A DNA stretch of 64,000 nt from Davidsoniella eucalypti (taxonomy: Eukaryota > Ascomycota > Sordariomycetes > Microascales > Ceratocystidaceae), in the NCBI GenBank assembly GCA_004009845.1, contig RMBW01000086.1:1-64000 (forward strand). Direction: 5' to 3'. A program made the position numbers and the translations under genes. The notes under the pieces are model-generated. The model did no database searches. It saw only the letters and a list, made by a program, of their open reading frames with translations, and was not told where the DNA came from. Position 1 is the first letter of the stretch; the number at the start of each line of letters is the position of its first letter. Shown piece by piece: positions 50,132 to 61,421 of the stretch.

Positions 50132-51515
50132 TTACAAGATGAGAGCCTTCAAGTTGCGCTGGATAATCATATCTTGCACAGATGTCATGGTGATCTTGAG
50201 TAGGTTCGTGTCGGTGGCGTTGGTGAAGTGGCCATAGATCTCTTTCTCGGTATTTCGGTTGAGCGCACGGAACTTGTCGAGGAAGTATTTGCTGGCCTGG
50301 CGCCAGTCCTCCGGTGGTCCTGGGTAATCGGTGAAGCCGTAGTCGTGCAATGGGCTAGTAATAAGCTTGTCGCGGAACAGATCCATCTTGTTGAGGAAGA
50401 GAATTAAAGCACTCTTGGTGAACCAATGCGAATTGGCCACGGATTCCCAAAGCATGAGAGCTTCGTTCATTTGGTTCTAAGAATAGACATGTTAGTTGGT
50501 TGTCATGAAATCGAGCAACAGATATAAGGAAAACTTACACCATCCTTATCTTCTACCAAGCATTGATCGTAGCCACTGATGGCAACAAGAAACAACAAGC
50601 AGTTGACGTTCTCGAAGCAGTGGATCCACTTCTTGCGTTCAGAACGCTGGCCACCGACGTCAAACATGCGGTAGGATAGTTGGCCAAGATCGAAGAGAGT
50701 CTCTGTGATACCCGTCGTCCGCAGACGAGCACGTAGAAGATCCTGGTCATTCGGGATAAACTCGGGTGCCCAGACACGATCAATCTCCTCGATGAAGCTA
50801 TTAGAAGTAACTTGTTAGTTGGTTTCTCGGAATGCTTAGCATCACTTGAGCACACGTGATGATACGTACTAAGACAGGTTATCATGTAGCGCAAACTCGT
50901 TTCCCTTAGACATGGCTTGGCGCACACCGCGATCTCTCCACAGAGACTTGATGGGCTCAAGGTAATCCTGCGGGAACATGTCCGTCGCACCGATCTCGTA
51001 ATCGACCAAAATATGGGCCATGTTTTTCTGCTAACGGTTAGTATGGAGACGAAAAAAAGAGCGCCGGTGTATTCGGTGGCGAATCGATGAGGAGAATGCG
51101 TACCTCGTTCTCTGGGAACTGGAAGGGAATGTCTAGTTCTTGCATGGCACCGTAGATCACACGGTATGAGTGGATGACGTTTGTGAAGATGACGGGCTTC
51201 CATTCCAGCTTTTCGTGGTTACTGAAACCTTGTGCGTAGATGAGCTTCATTTGCTTGAGGACAGTAGACTTTCCAGATTCACCGGCACCTACAAAAGAGA
51301 AGGATATGTTAACAATACTCTCCAGGGATATGGTTAGAGCGCCATACCATGCGCATCTACATGATAGGATGTTTTGTTTTCTCCTTGAAAAACTTACCGA
51401 GTAGTAGCAGCTTGACTTCTCTTTCCAATCTCTTCTCATCGGCACGGATAAGCTTGTCGATGTTCCGAGACTGTGCAGCGCCGCCGTCATCACTCTTCCG
51501 GCTTCCGAAGCACAT
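50132..51515 (-). CDS. Group II (GNA-2/GanA-like) heterotrimeric G-protein alpha subunit
   Basis: Five exons on the minus strand: 51398-51515, 51104-51288, 50870-51027, 50539-50797 and 50132-50476, giving 354 residues, the length of group II fungal G-alpha. GTPase motifs are complete: GAGESGKST (40-48), switch I RLRTTGITET (R180), DVGGQRSERKKW (Q204), FLNKMD (N269, K270, D272) and the ATDT box (327-330). The C terminus LKALIL lacks the pertussis-toxin cysteine of group I, and the N terminus MCFGSRK lacks the Gly2 myristoylation signal but has Cys2; both are group II traits. It should couple a seven-span receptor to downstream signalling at the plasma membrane. An in-frame ATG nine bases upstream (51524) would add MPF and is the first ATG of the leader. 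The third exon has a TAGCAG tandem acceptor. Confidence 0.96.
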
Positions 51516-52276
51516 GAAGGGCATTTGGGGAGTTTTGTGAATGTGTGTAGTATATGTGAAGGCCGGTCAGACCGTTCTTTCCAGTGATGGTATAAGTCGA
51601 AAGGGTTCAAGGCGTTCAGTCGTCGAATTAGGAGAATCGTGGGAGGTTTTCGGTCGTCAAAAATATTCGTAATAAATCGAAGGATGGAAAAATGAGGGAA
51701 AAGCAAAAGGGAAGATAGTAAAGAGAATGAACGAAGGGCGAAGGAATATTACAGCAGAAATAGTGTGTGTAGTACTGTTTGGTAGAAGCGAAGGCTATAA
51801 TGTTCGCCCGTGTCTCTTAGTTATGGTGTCGAATTGATTCTTTTTAGCCGGGAGATTGGGTTGTCTTTATGGTTTGTTTTGCCCTGGTGTTGTTGTGTCT
51901 TGAAAAAACCTAGGGCGTGATGCAGCAAAAAATAAACTAAAATGAGGCACCCGATGTGTGATTTCTTGGAAGAAATGGCTGAGTCGATGTTGATGGTGGT
52001 GAAGCGAAGGACAATGAAAGAGGACTCGAAGAGTGTTGTTCAAGATATAGAATAGCGGGATAGTAAAAGAGAAGCAGAAACACTTCTGTGGAAAACAATG
52101 CGGGATATGGCGTATATATCGAGGCTGAAGCTAATGAACGACAGGTTAGGCGGAAGGCGGGCTGTATTCGCGGTACAAGATGGGAAGGCCGTCCTTTATA
52201 AATGCCGCGCCGTAGACAGCAAGTTCTCGTGGTAGTTGTATAGTGAGTGAGTGAGTTCTGGTTCCTAGACTTGGCC
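51516..52276 (-). promoter_or_regulatory. Long ATG-free leader/promoter of the G-alpha gene
   Basis: Apart from the in-frame ATG at 51524, the coding strand has no ATG for about 750 nt (to 52277), while the opposite strand has more than a dozen. It is pyrimidine-rich on the coding strand (for example opposite 51684-51742). A TATAAA lies at 52200-52195 on this strand, about 680 nt before the start. I infer a long 5' untranslated region. Confidence 0.5.
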
Positions 52277-52307
52277 CATTCGCTTGATCTTTACTTTACA
52301 TTATTCT

Positions 52308-52320
52308 GGGGGGGGGGGGG
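52308..52320. repeat. G13 homopolymer run
   Basis: Thirteen consecutive G on the plus strand, just beyond the ATG-free leader of G-alpha. Such runs are unstable in replication and assembly, so the exact length is uncertain. Confidence 0.8.
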
Positions 52321-55128
52321 TATACTTTTCTAATTTGGCCTTGTCTGCATCTGGGTACAATGAACCAGGGTTCACCTTCTGGCTCAAGAGCCTGTTTTTT
52401 CTTCTTCTTTTTTATTTTATTTTTTTATTTTGTAAGAATCTGTTTCGGTTTATTCAACAGAATTTATTCTATACGTATTGCCTTTTCGATCTCTTCTCGT
52501 GGTCAAGGATGGTTATTGGGGCCCTCTCCGAATGCGACGCACCATATGAAATTAATCCAGATTGTCGTAGAAGAGATAATACACAGCAAGAAAGAGAGAC
52601 AGATCTGGATATAGCAGTAAACTCTACATCGTAATACATAAATAAGCTAAATTTAAGCCAAGAACAACATAGAGCTCTGTATTGTATATACAATCCCCCA
52701 ACTTCGAAGGAAGACGGGTGCCAATAAGTACACAAGAGGGCTATCCTTGGAGCAAACCATGGTCCTCCCTCACTGGAAACCTAGAAAACGAAGCTCCAAA
52801 GATGCAAATACATTACCGCATAGTGTAGATCCTGTGTCTCAGGCCATTGCCGAACCTCTCGAACCTCAACCCAAGTTCAACATTCTTTTGTCTATCTCCA
52901 AAAAATGGTCATGGTGAAATGGCTTTCGAGAAAAAACAGTGCTAGTGGCGCCTCAAAAAGACGAGAAATCAGCTTTGATACCAAGCCCGGCGACATGTGA
53001 ACCGTCCATCAAAAAGTATTCTGGTCAACAGCGAGAAAGAAAAGAAAACGATATATCATGTGACAAGTTATACCTGAGATGGGTTAGAGTGTCGTGAATC
53101 TTCTTCTACGTATCATCTCATCTACAACGTGCAAAATAATTCCGTGATAAACATATGTATTGGCAACCGGCACAAAAAAAGGAGATAGGGGACACAGCCT
53201 AGTAAACAATATACAATACAATTATATAATTCCGATAATATATTATATCACACCCCAGACACTTCTCTACACCACTTATGCAAGAAAGCCAGACATGAAT
53301 CAACCACCAAACCAATACTCGATTTGGGAGAGGGGGGGCCGAGGAGAACGAAGGCTAGAAGACAAGGCTTTGAACTGGAGAGGAGTAAACGGTTGACGGT
53401 GTACAAAAGTCAGCGCTGATGTGCCCTGTAGACTGCTATAGCGACTCCTCCAACTAGTGACTTCGACCTACTACAGAATGGACGAGGAAGACAAGATACA
53501 AGGTTCATGGCCGCTATCAACAGGACTCGGTGCCCGACTTGGCTCTGTAAAGAGTAGCATTTTTAGGCCATTCTAATCATTCATCTCCTTCCGCTTAGAA
53601 TCCTCCCACTTGCTAGTTACCCTGATCATACATGGCGATGCCGTTTTGTAAGGTTTAAGGGGAGGGAAGAACGTCGATCACAAACAGGATACCGCCGAAG
53701 CAACATGGAAGAAGTCAGGAGAACATGCCACTAATCAAGACAATAGAATCTCGAGATAAATGAGACTAGACAGACAATGGAGGACTCGATGGACAAGACT
53801 GCAGAATTCCACATACCATACCACGCCACCCTGTATTTGCCTTGGCACGGAATGGAACACGATGACTTTTACGGGAATCTAAATCTCAAGCACGGCAAGT
53901 AGTCAGTAATACGAATGGCAAAAGGTCGATCTAGATGCAAACAGTCCCAAATTAAGGCATGCCTCATATCACAGATAGCAAAACCTTGCCCGTTATATAT
54001 GGAGGAAAGGTTCAATCGTACAATCAATCGATTGGTAGCGACCCAAGAAATGAAGGCCACAATACCACAATGTTTGCGGTCTATTTTACAACTATGTACT
54101 TACATAGTAAATCAATGGGGTTGGCCACACGATCAGGAATTTCAGTCGGACTTGGTTAAGACGGACAAAGGACGATGTCACTCCGACTGCTGGAGCACGA
54201 CAAGAAATATAGGAAAAGAGCCGAGAGGGGACCAGCCAAGTATTGTCACTGATATTGCTGTCTTTCAGTTGTACCTCTGTTGTGTAGCCTCTTCTTCATA
54301 TCTCAAATGTTCGAGCCTTCATCCGAGCTGAGTACTACTACGTGTCTTAAGGTTAATGATACTAGTTTCTAATAGCCAATATGTAGCATTCAGATAGACA
54401 TTATGAAGCAAGCCTGTTTCTTGGAAATTCCCACTATTGGTGTTACGTCTTTGCTTTGTGCCTCAGAATAAGATATACCCAAAACAGAGGTAATGCAATG
54501 AATCACAACGGAGGAACAGGCACACAAGGCAAAATCAAATAAATTGGACGGCGTGGTTGCAGCAGCTGATGCATTATCTTACACGCATGTACTTCATATC
54601 TCAATGCATGGCTCTGGCACAAGACCCGCACAACATAGACGGTATTATCCCTCTACATGTATATACATACTTTCTATGCTTGGTAGGTGATCATAAAGCA
54701 CTACAATGCATAATGGCAAGAATATGAGATGGTAGGCGAGGCAGACCAGGAGAAAGAGGCAAAGCATGGACAAGAGACGAATCCCGCCGGACTCAGAATC
54801 CAGGTCTCTTCAGCCCGGGCCAACTAAGCTTGCACAATCCGCAGTTATCCGTCTGACAGCCAGGAAGGATATACATAAAAGCCAGGCCAAGTTCGGAATA
54901 CTCACCTAAACTAGCCTACAGATTATTTCGTATAGTTACTGTGAGCATGAAAAAGACATTGTGTGCTTTGTTTCTTTAATATACAACTACACTAGTTACA
55001 TCAGCGCCTAGCTTATACATGTATACTTCTTTCGATTGTAATTATAGAGAGTGGGGGAATTATTTACTTAGCACATACCCCCCCCCCTCTATCTCAACTA
55101 GCTACACTTACCATTCTCATTAGTTATC

Positions 55129-55203
55129 TTCTTTTTTTTAATTCAATTTTATCAAGGTGGAAATGAAGCTCTTGATAGCTATGTAGCACCTCGGTATCCC
55201 AAG
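55129..55203 (-). repeat. Copy B of the dispersed ~50-bp repeat with A-rich tail
   Basis: From 55154 to 55203 this matches copy A (23955-24003) with a perfect 23-base block and few differences elsewhere, including one 1-base indel. On the minus strand it too runs into an A-rich tail (T-rich at 55129-55152 on plus). Sequence beyond the conserved block does not match copy A. A target-site duplication is not obvious. Confidence 0.5.
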
Positions 55204-56137
55204 CTATCTAACTTTGTTCTATTCTGTTTCCTATATAATCCACTGATAGATTTTGGATTACCAAGATTGTCAGATCATGGCCAAATTCACCTTCACATCC
55301 CTTGTGACATCTCAATAAGTTTTAGGGTCTAACACATGACCAACCCTATCCTGTCCCTTGAATCCCATTTCACTGAGCTGTAAAAATAAGTAAAACAAAA
55401 GATCACAAGGCAAAAATACAAACAGCCAGGTCCAAACTCGGTTGCACCGTCATTTCAGCCGTAAGAAAATAGACCCGATGATACAAACCAAGTCCGGAAA
55501 ACTGATGGCTGGTTTCATCAAGCTTAGCTTAAGGATTTTAGATATACTGAGACATTGAACGATCTCAGATCCCTAGATATGCCTACCATCAAAATCCATT
55601 TGTGTTCTCCCCTCCTCGACCTGACTACCGATTCACCACTTCGTTTCTTTCTTGAACATTGGCTTTTATGATCAGTCACGTCAAGTTCGAGAAACATGTC
55701 CAGAAATTCGGGGAAAGATGGAGGGAGAGAGGAAGAACAATCACAGAATCTATCGCCTCCACCCACTATCAATGGCCACTACACTCGTGGTGGTGGTTGC
55801 ATCCTCATCACACAAACATAGCTCTATGTCACCCTCCTAGTCTAAAAGCAACAAAAGCATGCCACTTTAGTGCCTTGCCAGCCTATTTTATTAGCAGTAT
55901 TAGTAGCAGTAGCAGTAGTCCTACAATTAATTGGAATATCTTTCCGTCGAGCCACTCACACACCTATACACATCGTACATCATACAACGCACGTCAATGT
56001 TGCACTTTCTCCTCCTCATCATAGATATCGTCGTTGCCCGACCAAGTGTTTGTTTCTCAACTGATCCGTAATTATATATTACTTTGTTAAATATTACCGA
56101 GGCTAATGTGTCACTGTCTTGATAGCACTAATAGACA

Positions 56138-56209
56138 CAGACGTGATAAAATAATATAACTGGAATAGACATCTATCAACAGACGTGATAAGAGACAGTT
56201 ATAACTGGA
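56138..56209. repeat. Imperfect direct repeat
   Basis: CAGACGTGATAA (56138-56149) followed by ATAACTGGA (56156-56164) recurs as CAGACGTGATAA (56180-56191) and ATAACTGGA (56201-56209). This suggests a local duplication of about 42-45 bp with later indels. Confidence 0.5.
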
Positions 56210-56715
56210 CTACTGTTTCTGTAACTCCGTACTTCTTACAGACACACACAAGTTCTGAACTTCTTTCTTGCTTCCTTGTTATAGCACCCAACCTTTTTTT
56301 CCTTATCATATGCTTCACTTGACTCCTTCATCAGCGACAGCGGACGGACAGTCAGAGAACATTACTACATAGTGACGATTAGCACCGGATTTCTCCATTA
56401 GGTAGACAGAATGACAAAAAAAAAACAAGGCGACTGCTTTCGTATAATTCCAACTTCAACTAGTCCATTTCACATTCTCCACGTTAATCATACTCTATGC
56501 TAGGGTTAGTACATGCTACATATTTATAATAATAAAAAAGATGTAAACGGCATAGTACAACATCAGTGCTTCGTCTCGTGTTGTAATCGTCTGAAGCCAA
56601 AAGATATTTGTTTGTCTGCACGTAAGAAAAGTCATGTATGTCAGGATAGGCAGTACGGAAAGAACAGACTAAAAGCATGTGCGTAGCACAAGCACTTTAT
56701 CTTTATTTTCTATAT

Positions 56716-56730
56716 CCCCCCCCCCCCCCC
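56716..56730. repeat. C15 homopolymer run
   Basis: Fifteen consecutive C on the plus strand. It is one of several long G/C homopolymers in the window (also C11 at 36000, C10 at 55078, G13 at 52308). Confidence 0.8.
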
Positions 56731-59700
56731 TCAGTAGTGAAAACTCGTATATAGTTGAGATGTCATCAGTTTTTTTTTTCATAGCAAAACCGGCGGGCTT
56801 TTTAGGCAGAGAAGGCACTTTTATCGTGAAACAAACGGGAAGTTGATAAATTATAACTTGAAAAGCCGGACAGGAGAAAAAAAAAGAAGAAAAAAGGCAA
56901 AAAATACTGTGCCAACTTACGCATTCAAAAGCCTCGGTAGATATTGTTATATGAGGCCGAAACTCCTCCAGGATTAAGGACATAATACCTCAAGTAGATT
57001 ACCACATGGTCTACCGGATTTTTATAGAGGTTGTAAGTAATACCATTTTCCATTTTTTTTTTCTTCAAATCAGTTACACGTTTAAAATCTCCAAGCCGTT
57101 CATTATCGATTGTGCCTTTCTCGTCCTCTACTTGTGATTCTCGAACAGTTCAAATTCTGGAAATGACAGCTCACAACCTTCTAAGCTAAAGAATCCGCTA
57201 GTCGTGACAACTTTCTTTGTTATCGAACAATAGAAGCTAAAGAGCCCAAGCCAATTTTAAATTCCCGAAATTACGACTACACATGTGTCACTTTCTTGAC
57301 TATTCGTAATAATAAAAAAACAATCCAAAAAGAAATCGGCTCACCCTTCCTTGACGACTTTGACACCTTCCAAACTTACATGGGAAAGGAGAAGAGAAAA
57401 GTATCAGAAGAAAAGAAAAAAAAAAGCCTTCACTGCCGGGACTCAACTTTGCGGATAGCCGATTTTGTAGAATAACAAAGAAATCATTCGGTAGAGATTT
57501 ACCTTTCTAAAAGAGCTAGAAGGCCGCGTCTATTACACACCTTATTAGTATGGCCAAGGAGAAAGGAACAGTGACATCCTGGCAACAATGGCGATCATCA
57601 CCTTACTGGCGGAACATAATAACCTGCCAAAAAGCAAGATTTATCTCTTTAGAGTGAACTAACATGTACTTTATGTAAACTTGCCTGTGACTTCTCTTCT
57701 TATCACTCGTAATTAAGACTTGTCAACCGCCTTCTAGTTAGATCAAGACAAGGAGATACTATCTATCCATGCTAGTCAAGTAGAGAGGATAGTCGACAGG
57801 GCTTCTTATAGTCGGAGACATATCCGCGGCCCCGTAAGTCGATAGAAACCTAGTATATGCACATCACTTGCTGTTCTTGGAGTCTTTATTTTCTTCTGCC
57901 GGGATGGGGTCTCAGTATGGAGTCTGTCCTGTAACATGGCAGGCGATCCTTTGCAGCGGGACACTTTATAATTGTTAGTTCCCGGTCATTTTCTCCATTG
58001 AGCTTACATGTACAGATAGATTTCCAGTGTGTTGCCTCCACGAAGAAAAATGAAGCCTAGGTGATAGAGGCTGGGTAGACAGTTTTACAGTGCCATACCG
58101 GAACCGAGCCATTCTTTCCCTTATTCTTGGAACCAGAACTGGAATCTAAGGCCAAGGGACCTTGCAGAAACTTGCAGGTTTCTTTTTTATTTTCTTGTCC
58201 TCTTCTTGTTATCTTGGTATGGGGCAATATGATCCGTTACCCGTGATGAGGAAGATGCCGTGTTGGCGATGGAGGACGCTACCTTACAATGTAGAGAGAG
58301 AGCCTTTTCTCTTGGCACTCTTTACGTCTTCTCTTTATTTATTGCATTTTTTATTATTCTTTGCCGGGGAACAAGGGAAAAAACCTAGACTAGGGATGTT
58401 TACAAAACACGGAGATAAAAAAGAAAGAATCCTATTCTCTAGGGAAAGAGAAAAAAAAAAAGAAACCACAAACCCGCCATACCAAAGCCAGAAGTTAGCC
58501 CCTGAAAGAAAAGAGGAAAAAAAGGGTGTGGGAACCTGAATGTCTAGGGTATGAGGACCCTTCAATCTTCTGTGATTTTCTTTAATTTTTTTTCCAAATA
58601 GGCATTATCCGTGGCCACGAGTAAGTTTTTGCGTCCTTGCTCGAAATTCTGTCTGCCACGCTTTGCCATGCATTTGAGAACAAGGCCCTGGCTATACTTG
58701 GCGATTTATACCTAGACGTTGCGTATTTCCAGGTACTTTGTAAGGGTCTTTCTTTTTGTTTTCTTCTTCTTACTCGCCCTCTTTTATACGGACGGACACA
58801 ACGGATATAGCCTTCTTCATGTTTTATGAGTGTCCTATACTGATATGATGCAACGCTATGGTGTACGCGATTTGCAAGATTCCAGTATCCCATGGAACTG
58901 ATTGCTGGGTGTGGCAATATTCCTGCATTTCAAGCCAGTTGGTTACTTTTACTAGTGCTACTGGATCATGGATATAGCCACAACTTGTTCGGTACGTTCA
59001 TATATCTGTACATCACATGTATGGTGATGGACGCGGATGCTCGGGTTGATACATTGGAACTGATACATACGGACTATGTTTGCTATATCTTCTATATGGG
59101 GATTCCCGTGCTCTTGCAATGTATTATTCTCCCCCTAGGAAAAAAAGAAAAAAAACGAAGTTGGCTTGTCAGTTTCAGAGCAGAGTGGCCCGTCCTCACA
59201 GACAGGCTTTACCGACTGTGTAGTGTCTAGCAAAGAGTAAAAGGGCACACTGTTTGCCTCTACTATATATATATGTATGTATCTAGTTACAGCTGCGATC
59301 ACAAATAAACACTTGCTTGCATAAAAGGCCTGACACACTATCAGTTCGCATTCGCCGGCTATAGTGTAGCTACTATACTGATCCAAATTGCTTCGGTGCA
59401 GTGGCCGGCAAGTGGCGCCCTAGGCCGCTATGGCTGAGTGTAGTTGTATGGGCAAAAATTATGTATATCATTTTGATGCGTCAGCCTGAAAGCTGAGTTG
59501 GCCAGCGGCGTTACTCGGCACATATGCCCATCTTGGAAATTATGCTGTTTTTATACACCACACAAAGACAAAGAAGTGTGTATCATTTCTTTCTTTGTCT
59601 CCTAGCTCGCCGCACTTCATGTATTACTACCATTGAGTTGTAGTACGAGCTCATGGCCCTTCTTTCCCTTAACAGGCAGTTGTCGTTCCCATGCACATAT

Positions 59701-61067
59701 GTAAGCATGTTACTGTATATTGAGCTTGCCGCAAGGTATTAAACAAGATTACCTGCCGGTCTGAGTAACTTGAGTATGCCTATGCCTACGAGGCACCAAA
59801 CCAGTGTCCATTTTAGGATTCCATCACATCACTACCACAAGACTTGCACACATGCAGGGACGAATTCCTGGATAATCTATAGCCTAGAAGGTCTTAAGTC
59901 GTCTCTTCTCGATTCTAGACTCGATACAAAAAGGGAGAAAAAAAAGTAGTAACGCCTGATTTGTGTCGTTCTTCACGACCTTGTTCATCTGATTCTGCTG
60001 TCAACCAACATCGCTACACATATCAACCCAAGTGCACATAATAGCCTAAATCTCAGCAACACAAGGCTACCGAAATAACACGCCTTTATCGAAAAGAAAA
60101 AAGACATGTGGTGAAGCCACACTCAAATTCTTGTCGAATACTGAGAGCCCTACCCTAGTATTAGGTGCTGTCAAACCCGCTCACTCCCCCTTACGAAGAT
60201 GAAAAGGAGCGTATTCTAAACGGCATGGTACTTCTTGAAACAAACATCAACCGCAGTCTCTATCGCCTTAAATGGCAAAATGTCAGATAATGGACTAGTC
60301 CAGTCCGCGAGTCGTTGCAATACCTCATGTGTTATTAGACGTAAAAAGAAAAACCAAAACCAGGCACTAGTTGCATATTGCCATATGTACATTAACATCT
60401 CGTACTGAGTAGAACCATCCGACTGAAACTAGCTTGCCTTGCCTGACGTTGCCTACATGTCTAGTAAATGACAATGCCACAATAACAAGGTCCTTTGAGC
60501 ACACTTGTATGTGATGTTGTATGCATGTACAGCAAGTCTCCTTGGCCAGTTGTAGCCGTGACGAGTAGTCTTGGTATAGATAGATTGGTTCTTGTTGTTG
60601 CTGTGTTTTGGACCTTTCAAGTATGATTTTAGTCTGCGGGAGGAAGTAACATACAACATGTCAACCTTGTTAGCAAACCTGCTTACACGACATGGGTAGT
60701 AGTTCCAGGGTATACCCCTTCTCAGCGTCGTAATAATGTGAGAAGCATTCTTTATTATTTGATTTTCCTGTTCTTCATTTATTTATTTATCTGTTTGTGC
60801 TTCTCCTCTGTCATGGGGTCTATGAATACTCTAGGGTATCTGCTGTGATAGGCTGACTTGATCAAATAAATGTTGGAAAGCTTGCTGGTATAGTTACACT
60901 CTGGGAACGTCGTTTTTGTTTTGGGCCATTGTAATGCTTGCTAAGGTAGGGTTGGGGGCCTTTGGGATGTTGGGAGACTTGCCTGTACGATAGTATCTTG
61001 TATATATTTCCTTTCATGTTTCTTCTTTTCCGTACCATCCCATTGGACACAGTGTTGCTGAAATCAG

Positions 61068-61090
61068 AAAAAAAAAAAAAAAAAAAAAAA
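61068..61090. repeat. A23 homopolymer run
   Basis: Twenty-three consecutive A. It could be the tail of an old retroposon inserted on the plus strand, but I find no flanking duplication and no recognisable body before it. Confidence 0.7.
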
Positions 61091-61371
61091 GACATAGGGT
61101 ATTAGTTGAAGTGATATGGTGATGTTATAAATGGAAGAGAGAAAACTACAAGGTAGCCAGTTTCATCCTGAGAATACAAGAGGCAAAACGGTGATTATTG
61201 GTTGTATTGAGTGTGATGTGTCAAAAGCGTGATATTACCCATATGGTAAATCACGGATGGTATGATATGATGTGGGTTATATGACATAACAAGCCATCAT
61301 GGGATATTTGCAATCTGCAGTAAGATATCTTTGGTGTAGCAACTGTTACTTGGTAGTGTCACTTTTTGTTC

Positions 61372-61421
61372 TTTTTTTTTTTTTTTTTTTTTGTTTTTTG
61401 TTTTTTTTTTTGTTTTTTTTT
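61372..61421. repeat. 50-bp T-rich run
   Basis: Nearly pure T broken by single G residues. It could be the A tail of a minus-strand retroposon or a simple poly(dA:dT) tract. The hydrophobic frame through it is an artefact. Confidence 0.7.

Noticed and set aside
54780..54850. A-box-like CTTAGTTGG complement near 54825 with a loose B-box
   Set aside because: No acceptor or T arm can be folded; not a tRNA.
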